Source of the DNA: JBNKFQ01 sp050289385
Lineage (GTDB): Bacteria; Pseudomonadota; Gammaproteobacteria; Pseudomonadales; Porticoccaceae
NCBI GenBank assembly: GCA_050289385.1
Contig: JBNKFQ010000362.1
Span: 1 to 18,982 of the forward strand
Direction: 5' to 3'
Length of the DNA stretch: 18,982 nucleotides
Position 1 is the first letter of the stretch, and every line of letters starts with the position of its first letter. Under the pieces are notes generated by a model. The model was not told the origin of the DNA, made no database searches, and saw only the letters and a program-made list of their open reading frames with translations. This document shows, piece after piece, positions 15,701 through 18,982 of the stretch. The position numbers were made by a program, and so were the translations under genes.

Positions 15701-15790
15701 ATGGGGATTTTCTATGGAAATTTTGTCGCCTACCAGCGTTAATCGTATACCTTTCCTGGAATAGACTGAAATCAGACTTTGTATGTTCAT
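9764..15790 (-). CDS. Nonribosomal peptide synthetase: docking-C-A(N-MT)-T-C, no thioesterase
   Basis: The 2008-residue protein starts at ATG 15790 with GAGAG just upstream. Order (numbered from one codon before that ATG): TubC-type docking domain about 1-60; condensation domain about 75-510 with HHSILDG at 209-215; adenylation domain from about 535 with YTSGSTGQPKG (687-697), YGPTE (825-829), YDTGDL (915-920) and RVDNQVKVRGFRIELGEIE (934-952); N-methyltransferase inserted after that core, about 1000-1390, with LEIGCGTG (1064-1071); the A-domain end NGKIDRKALP (1444-1453); carrier domain with Ser1504 in LGGHSMLS; second condensation domain about 1565-1990 with RHIISDG (1694-1700). Specificity residues read by eye are D-A-F-F-L-G-V-T-F-K, pointing to Ile or Val. 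The second C domain lacks a clear SxAQ motif but keeps its catalytic His. No thioesterase or reductase follows. Composition is visibly richer in A+T than the + strand cluster. Confidence 0.93.
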   Translation of the reverse strand: MNIQSLISVYSRKGIRLTLVGDKISIENPHKVSVTELRYLINKHPTLFKEWLNARQAIPSKTPLTPTPRNKELPASTGQERMWYLQQHDPASRSYYEQLEIRVDGLLDLPLLTRCLNEIVARHESLRTVFNQTSNGNLLQIVKDPEHTNIPVTYLGETALSEKTLNNRIRQICVDLGRMPYNMTSGPLFRVNLLQLPDNKQIFLFGFHHSILDGRSLSILLRELDILYTAYTKGTQSALAPLPIHCADYAFWEKQWLTSSEIEPRFKYWENYLRDLPLSLNLPYDRPWTSTTGSDGAWLDVNISRSLTDELTNLASQENASLFMALYCALAVLLMRYTGQTDIPIGTLAANRFVANMQNTMGFLVNTLILRTELSGEKTFRELLKELTPSVTETIYKQVIPFNHQVNIARADGRPEDAQPFQVVLGFKSIPYPERQWCGLKIGRPKLQSMQVAKFPITISLEMGDAGIEGFWEYNIGLFDKNTMQRMQRHFLILLEGIVKNPDQSVNIIPLLTESESQNILYEWNSTSAPYPADTSVHQLFKQQAKKSPARIAVVHGMQHFSYDELDSASNQLALCLMTRGIKLGDKVAIYMERSPDMIIGLLGIIKAGAVYVPIDPEYPSQRILFMLEDSDIALVLIKGDLSGGIINNLNRAYMILNSDQLLTARNSPRYPKITVGANTPIYIIYTSGSTGQPKGVVVPHQAVSRLVFNSGYMEFDKEHTFLQLASPSFDAATFEIWGALLHGGRCVLYPDRVPTIDTLELIVAEQCIDSVFLTTSLFNLIVDERPKALLPITTLLVGGEAASIAHFKQAAVSCPNTKIVNVYGPTENTTFTTYYPFFLDENNTNITVPVGRPISNTTTYILDNNLRPVPIGVVGRLYTGGAGLALGYLNHPELTEQRFIANPFNDMPNELLYDTGDLAKYLADGNIEYIGRVDNQVKVRGFRIELGEIETCLRNHPSIEQCVVLAPKNKSGVKYLAAYLVPNPDYDFPEASTKILGTYTVDQWEDMYNNIYADAVSQESTFEDFVGWNSSYTGKPIPHADMVEWANSTAERIRALRPVRILEIGCGTGLLLGRLVADCEHYTGTDFSTDVLNQLKSKLPHLGEHARKVTLLAGRADNLQELNGQYFDTIILNSVVQYFPNIEYLASVLTQAQDLLTPGGRIFVGDVRHLGLLETFHCSAQWFRTKDALKSVDHFKQLVQHHSINDKELVIAPAFFQAFQIRSKHFTHVQIFPKLGNYQNELSQYRYDVVLHTNTYDSFIENIFWKDWSQNPLTAKQIHACLKKEQPPILAFTCVTNARIYRDVALLRALYEFGDSRKAPAAFKDFVKTINVQGVTSYELQQLTNTVPYMVEISWARGSKDGSFDVVFYRRRTDRSDLYCVFPIQKAIPETVPYRNLSNNPQLQDIRKNLIPILRNYLIQSLPEYMIPSFFVLLNRFPLNANGKIDRKALPKPDAGILQNQEYVAPQTRTEKLLAKIWSEVLGIDSDIIGIHDNFFELGGHSMLSIQSGVYIKRTFDIFVQLRDLFSANTIRKLASLIDELKVYNQPNDGYNQLPLKKLDRTSGIPIRKNQQSVLRRLKSSKNKIHGIGNTYVGFRIVGNLNVVALRWSFNKLVARHESLRTIFSSLEDNAVQIIKEQLNIMLPVINIDETELTRCVAEHTRHNFDVLTGPLFRADLFRLSSNDHAILINMRHIISDGWSLTVILREISTLYTAAINGNQPQLAPLPFQFADYVLWKHSRRKSQEFKRQLKTWKEMFKEAPISLQWPTDQLPLDVPTRRGASICLSLPAELIKHLQQLSQAQKSSLFMTLFAGYNVLLACFTGQTDICTITMRANRDWPELKDMIGLVMDNQILRTRMHEQMSFLDLLNQVKETTLAAYDCPDLSVEDQKKVMNINLATFHCGNFNYLGISQFTLTLPDLETSLIDNPLSIPEKEVFVQVYSNSDVLKIFFNYNKDFYQRDTIEKLSHSYKAFLEEAVKNPRQSLGVLSSVYYKGKSRYPANKDTYR

Positions 15791-16076
15791 CAACGGCTCT
15801 CATCGCTGTGTGTCGTGACTTATGCGGGCGTGGCGGCGTCTTATATCTCATGTATCTTTTCACAAATTTACTTTATACAAAGCTCACGGCCAATAATTTG
15901 AGTTGTGGATCTATTACTGAATTAGAATTTTAAGTTTTCTATTTATAAAAGCAATGTCGATATGGAGAATATATTTTGAATTATTTTTTGTGGTGAAGTG
16001 GTTTTGGTATTCCAATATTTTTTATTCACAAGATACCTATGGGAGAAATATAGAGAGTCAATAACTCAGTATCGCT
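15791..16076. promoter_or_regulatory. AT-rich upstream region of the NRPS gene, now cut off by IS66
   Basis: These 286 bases lie between the NRPS start and the IS66 left end and are strongly AT-rich. TTTATA (plus strand, 15870-15875) gives TATAAA on the minus strand, a possible -10 box for the NRPS, but no good -35 is seen. Before the insertion this stretch continued directly into 18468-18580, forming a divergent control region of about 390 bases shared with the right MATE gene. Confidence 0.35.
16069..16076. repeat. IS66 target-site duplication, left copy (GTATCGCT)
   Basis: GTATCGCT borders the left inverted repeat and is repeated exactly at 18468-18475. IS66-family elements make 8-bp duplications, so this marks a clean transposition event. 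Confidence 0.93.
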
Positions 16077-16090
16077 GTAACCGGTCATTC
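16077..16090. repeat. IS66 left terminal inverted repeat
   Basis: GTAACCGGTCATTC is the left end of the element. It differs from the right end in one of 14 positions. Confidence 0.9.
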
Positions 16091-16155
16091 TAAGGTGTCA
16101 TTCCTCAGTCTCTATTTCAGCCCTACACTGGGTTCCACACTCAAAGGAGGAACCC

Positions 16156-16464
16156 ATGAAGACAACAAACAAATCACCTCGTAAACACCGCACTCCCCAG
16201 CAGTGGCAGTCAATCGTCGATCAGTACCTGGAATCCGGTCTTTCTGGCAAGCGGTTCTGCACCGATCGCGGCATTGGCTACGCGAGCTTTTGCAAATGGC
16301 GTCAACGGCTAGCTGAGCACAGTGATGCTGACTCCGAAAATGCTACACCGGCCTTTATCGATCTGGGTGCACTTGATGCTCAGAGCGAGGCCGAGTGGAA
16401 TATTGTGTTAAAGCTCGGCAACGGTGTAGAGCTTTGCTTGAGTCAGGCTCGTGTTCGTCCCTGA
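16156..16464 (+). CDS. tnpA: IS66 accessory protein TnpA
   Basis: The 102-residue protein starts at ATG 16156, 5 bases after a near-perfect Shine-Dalgarno sequence AAAGGAGG (16143-16150). The N-terminal half (RTPQQWQSIVDQYLESGLS, GIGYASFCKWRQRL) is the helix-turn-helix region found in IS66 TnpA proteins, which is expected to bind DNA. The C-terminal half carries the short beta-strand section (IVLKLGNGVELCL) typical of the family. It is needed with TnpB and TnpC for efficient transposition in studied members. Its stop overlaps the tnpB start by 14 bases. Confidence 0.9.
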   Translation: MKTTNKSPRKHRTPQQWQSIVDQYLESGLSGKRFCTDRGIGYASFCKWRQRLAEHSDADSENATPAFIDLGALDAQSEAEWNIVLKLGNGVELCLSQARVRP

Positions 16465-16798
16465 GCCCAGTGTCCGCATCTGGTTGTGTACCGAGCCAGT
16501 CGATATGCGCAAGTCCTACAATGGTCTCAGCGCCCTGGTGTTAAACCAGTTGCACGAAGATCCGCTCAGCGGCCAGTTGTTTGTCTTTGTCAATCGGCGC
16601 AAAACCCATATGAAGATTTTGTACTTTGACGATTCCGGTTACTGCATTTGGAGCAAACGGTTAGAGCAGGGACAGTTTAACTTCCGCTCGTCACTGGATG
16701 GTAAGCGTACTCTGGACTGGGCGAGCCTGCGCCTGCTGCTAAGCGGTGTCGAAGTGAAAAAAGTTCGCCAATATAAACGTTATTCCCATGCACAATGA
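16451..16798 (+). CDS. tnpB: IS66 accessory protein TnpB
   Basis: The 115-residue protein contains the IS66 TnpB core VRIWLCTEPVDMRKSYNGL, followed by the segment LFVFVNRRKTHMKILYFDDSGYCIW and the ending LRLLLSGVEVKKVRQYKRY. The start is GTG 16451, inside the end of tnpA, so translation is probably coupled. Length and sequence are normal for the family. Its biochemical role in transposition is not established; it is unrelated to the TnpB nuclease of IS200/IS605. Confidence 0.92.
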   Translation: MFVPEPSVRIWLCTEPVDMRKSYNGLSALVLNQLHEDPLSGQLFVFVNRRKTHMKILYFDDSGYCIWSKRLEQGQFNFRSSLDGKRTLDWASLRLLLSGVEVKKVRQYKRYSHAQ

Positions 16799-16824
16799 GC
16801 GCGTGCCCGGTATAATTGCGGGCC

Positions 16825-18459
16825 ATGAATAAATCCACTTCAACCGATAAATACAGCGGTTTTTCGTCAGTTTTTTCTGCTGATGAAGTGGCTCGTCTTT
16901 GCACCGAAAATCAAACTCTCCGCGCGGAAAACACAGCGCTGGCACAGCGTTTAGTCCAGCTTGAACAGCGCGTTGCCTGGTTCGAAAAGCAGCTCTTCGG
17001 GCAAAAATCCGAAAAGCGCCCGGTAGACAATCCCCACCAGCCGAGTTTGCTGGGGGAGCCCACTCACACCGTGCCCGCCGAAGAAGACAAAGTCGAAGTC
17101 AGCTACACCCGCGGCAAAGCCAAAAAGCAGCGCCCGGAAGAATGCGCCACCGACGCGGGCCTGCGCTTTAGCGACGACGTGCCGGTCAAAGTGATTGAAG
17201 TTATCCCCGCAGAACTGCAAGGCGACCAGGCTGATCAGTTCGAGGTCATTGGCACAAAGATCAGCCATAAGCTGGCCCAACGGTCGGCAAGCTATGTGGT
17301 ACTGCAATACGAAATCCCCGTAATCAAGCGCAAAGGAGCTGCGACCACGAATTCCACTCCCACGCTGATCACCGCGCCCATGCCCGACCAAGTGTTCGAC
17401 AACAGCATTGCCGATGTCAGTGTCCTGGTGGGACTGCTGGTGGATAAGTTCTGCTATCACCTGCCTTTGCACCGCCAGCATCAGCGTATGGCCCAGGCGG
17501 GCATTACCGTGGCCCGCTCGACGCTGACCAACTGGGTTAAACGCTCGATTGAGCTGCTGCGTCCTATCGTCGAAGCCCAGTTGCGCCACGTATTGCAAAG
17601 CAAAGTGTTGGCGATGGACGAAACACCCATCAAAGCCGGAAAAAAGCACAAAGGCAAACTAAAACAAGCCTACTTCTGGCCAATCTACGGCGAAGATCAC
17701 GAAGTGGTGTTCACCTACAGCAACAGCCGGGCGCGAAAGCATATCGAGCAGGTGATCGGCCAGTCGTTTAGTGGCACGCTGATCAGCGATGGCTACGCAG
17801 CCTACGCCCGTTATGCCGAAAACACCGAAGGCGTGATCCACGCCCAGTGCTGGGTGCACAGTCGACGCAAGCTGGTGGAGGCAGAAGATCGCGATCCACA
17901 AGCGGTGGGCGAGGCGCTGTCGTTGATCGGCCAGCTGTACCAAGCCGAGAAGCAGATCCGTGAGAAAGATCTTACGGGAGAGAAAAAACAGGACTATCGA
18001 GCAGAGCACAGCAAGCCTCTGGTCGAGGAAATTTTTGCGTGGTGTAAGGCGCAGTGTCAGCGAACCGACCTGACGCCGAGCGACCCGCTGGCAAAAGCCG
18101 TGAACTACCTGATCAAACGCGAGAGCGAACTGCGAGTCTTCCTGGAGGATCCGGACGTGCCGATGGACACCAACCATCTGGAGCGGGAAATCCGGTCCAT
18201 CCCTTTAGGGCGAAAAAACTGGATGTTTTGCTGGACCGAACTCGGCGCGGAACACGTAGGTCTGATCCAGAGCTTAATCAGCACCTGCCGACTGCACGGT
18301 GTCAATCCGCACACCTACCTGACCGATGTGTTACAGCGAATCAGTCAGCACCCGGCGAGTAAAGTTGAAGATTTGACACCAAGATTGTGGAAAGAGCGTT
18401 TGGCGGATAAGCCATTGAGATCGGTTTTAGATCGCGGCGTCAACCACGTTGTCGAATGA
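16825..18459 (+). CDS. tnpC: IS66 transposase TnpC
   Basis: The 544-residue protein starts at ATG 16825; TTG 16816 is an in-frame alternative without better support. A leucine-rich coiled-coil (about 20-60) precedes the family motif WFEKQLFGQKSEK. The central DDE catalytic domain shows Asp265 in LAMDETPIK, Asp322 in LISDGYAAY and Glu453 in NHLEREIR, with the ending GRKNWMFCWTELGAEH and HGVNPHTYLTDVLQR usual in IS66. All catalytic residues are present and the frame is intact, so it should be active. The stop codon lies within the right inverted repeat. Confidence 0.95.
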   Translation: MNKSTSTDKYSGFSSVFSADEVARLCTENQTLRAENTALAQRLVQLEQRVAWFEKQLFGQKSEKRPVDNPHQPSLLGEPTHTVPAEEDKVEVSYTRGKAKKQRPEECATDAGLRFSDDVPVKVIEVIPAELQGDQADQFEVIGTKISHKLAQRSASYVVLQYEIPVIKRKGAATTNSTPTLITAPMPDQVFDNSIADVSVLVGLLVDKFCYHLPLHRQHQRMAQAGITVARSTLTNWVKRSIELLRPIVEAQLRHVLQSKVLAMDETPIKAGKKHKGKLKQAYFWPIYGEDHEVVFTYSNSRARKHIEQVIGQSFSGTLISDGYAAYARYAENTEGVIHAQCWVHSRRKLVEAEDRDPQAVGEALSLIGQLYQAEKQIREKDLTGEKKQDYRAEHSKPLVEEIFAWCKAQCQRTDLTPSDPLAKAVNYLIKRESELRVFLEDPDVPMDTNHLEREIRSIPLGRKNWMFCWTELGAEHVGLIQSLISTCRLHGVNPHTYLTDVLQRISQHPASKVEDLTPRLWKERLADKPLRSVLDRGVNHVVE

Positions 18460-18467
18460 GCGGTTAC
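18454..18467. repeat. IS66 right terminal inverted repeat
   Basis: GAATGAGCGGTTAC is the inverted copy of the left end with one mismatch. It overlaps the tnpC stop codon. Confidence 0.9.
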
Positions 18468-18475
18468 GTATCGCT
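18468..18475. repeat. IS66 target-site duplication, right copy (GTATCGCT)
   Basis: An exact copy of 16069-16076 immediately outside the right inverted repeat. Confidence 0.93.
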
Positions 18476-18476
18476 G

Positions 18477-18500
18477 GGTATACCATGCTATATTCAGCAT
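18477..18500. promoter_or_regulatory. Two short palindromes before the right MATE gene
   Basis: GGTATACC (18477-18484) is a perfect palindrome. It is directly followed by ATGCT (18485-18489) and AGCAT (18496-18500) as an inverted repeat with a 6-base loop. They lie about 80-100 bases before the MATE start and could be operators. A weak promoter (TTGTTT 18502-18507 and TAAATT 18523-18528, spacing 15) is possible downstream. Confidence 0.3.
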
Positions 18501-18580
18501 TTTGTTTCTAAACCGATTCGTTTAAATTAGGCCGCGAACAGAATGCACGTGGCTGAACCTTTTTGTCTTGGAGATTATTC

Positions 18581-18982
18581 GTGGGAATTCCCCGCCTGCC
18601 AACATTGCCTCGTACACTGATATTACCACTCGCGAATCTGGCCATCCCCATCGCCCTGCAAATGACATTAATGTCGCTGCAGAGCATCATCGACGTGTAC
18701 ATGGTGGGGCAATTGGGTCACAAGGCTATCGCCGCGGTGGGGTTGGGCAGCAAATTTCATATCCTGGCCCTGCTGGTGATGGCGGGTATGGTCAGCAGTT
18801 ACCGCACATTGATGTCGCAGTTCTGGGGCACGCAGGACGCGAACAAATGCCGCGCGGTCATGGCATTGACCCTGACAGCCGGCGCCGTGCTGTTGTTTCC
18901 TGCCACACTGTTGGTTGTCGCTTTCGCATCCACCATCCTGTCGGCCGCCTCGCCCGACCCCGATATCGTCCGCCTGGGTACC
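18581..18982 (+). CDS. MATE family efflux transporter, N-terminal part (3' end outside window)
   Basis: The frame opens at GTG 18581, preceded by TTGGAG with about 6-base spacing, and runs off the right edge after 134 residues. The product starts with a short cytoplasmic tail and enters the first helices with MATE features: LAIPIALQMTLMSLQSIID, then VYMVGQLGHKAIAAVGLGSK, the family's N-terminal D-x-x-M-V-G-x-L-G signature. Helix 2 (FHILALLVMAGMVSS) is followed by the loop SQFWGTQD and a third hydrophobic stretch. It should be an inner-membrane drug or metabolite exporter. Before IS66 arrived it stood divergent to the NRPS gene, a common position for an exporter of the NRPS product. Substrate unknown. 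Confidence 0.85.
   Translation, partial: MGIPRLPTLPRTLILPLANLAIPIALQMTLMSLQSIIDVYMVGQLGHKAIAAVGLGSKFHILALLVMAGMVSSYRTLMSQFWGTQDANKCRAVMALTLTAGAVLLFPATLLVVAFASTILSAASPDPDIVRLGT

Larger units (their letters stand above)
16077..18467 (+). mobile_element. Complete IS66-family insertion sequence (2391 bp)
   Basis: The element is bounded by inverted repeats GTAACCGGTCATTC (16077-16090) and the complement of GAATGAGCGGTTAC (18454-18467), matching at 13 of 14 positions, and by a perfect 8-bp target duplication. It carries the three genes typical of the family, tnpA, tnpB and tnpC, all intact and in the usual order and spacing. The exact duplication and open frames suggest a recent and perhaps still mobile copy. 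It lies in the intergenic region between the divergent NRPS and MATE genes, disrupting no protein but separating their control regions. Confidence 0.95.

Noticed and set aside
16451..16798. TnpB as an RNA-guided nuclease of the IS200/IS605 type
   Set aside because: The name is shared only; the protein is 115 residues with the IS66 accessory-protein core and no RuvC motifs.

Overview
The window looks like a chromosomal accessory region of a Gram-negative bacterium, most likely a gammaproteobacterium. The evidence is Tat and Sec signal peptides on S9-like, tannase-like and amidohydrolase proteins, a complete IS66-family transposon with tnpA, tnpB and tnpC, and MATE exporters. I cannot name the genus. 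No rRNA, tRNA or CRISPR array is visible.

Layout, left to right. (1) 2-313: the 3' end of a MATE exporter gene, + strand. (2) 314-918: AT-rich DNA without a convincing large gene, holding operator-like repeats and one weak small ORF. (3) 919-9188: a tightly packed + strand cluster. It opens with two tiny ORFs that overlap by ATGA, one of 30 residues and cysteine-rich, one of 41 residues. These lead into two tandem Tat-exported S9 (DPP-IV/prolyl-oligopeptidase fold) paralogues with damaged or absent catalytic triads, then a secreted tannase/feruloyl-esterase family protein and a secreted M38-type amidohydrolase (Xaa-Pro dipeptidase-like). (4) 9189-9763: a convergent intergenic region with a large stem-loop whose arms match the outer boxes of an integron attC site. 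(5) 15790-9764, minus strand: a 2008-residue NRPS with order TubC-type docking, C, A with embedded N-methyltransferase, T, C, and no thioesterase. Its specificity code, read by eye, points to a beta-branched aliphatic residue (Ile or Val), so an N-methyl-Ile/Val unit is predicted. (6) 16077-18467: an intact IS66 element with 14-bp inverted repeats (13 of 14 matching) and a perfect 8-bp target duplication GTATCGCT. It was inserted between the NRPS and (7) 18581-end: the 5' part of a second MATE exporter gene, + strand, which was divergent from the NRPS before the insertion.

How the parts may fit: every complete protein of the + strand cluster is predicted to be exported to the envelope or periplasm and to belong to a peptide- or ester-hydrolase fold. 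Two cryptic small peptides sit first in the same transcription unit. They may be peptide substrates or precursors, or a cysteine- or metal-responsive leader. The convergent NRPS is visibly richer in A+T and has a docking domain but no partner in view, so it may have been acquired separately. The flanking MATE genes could export a peptide product. The functional link between the cluster and the NRPS is inference from proximity only.
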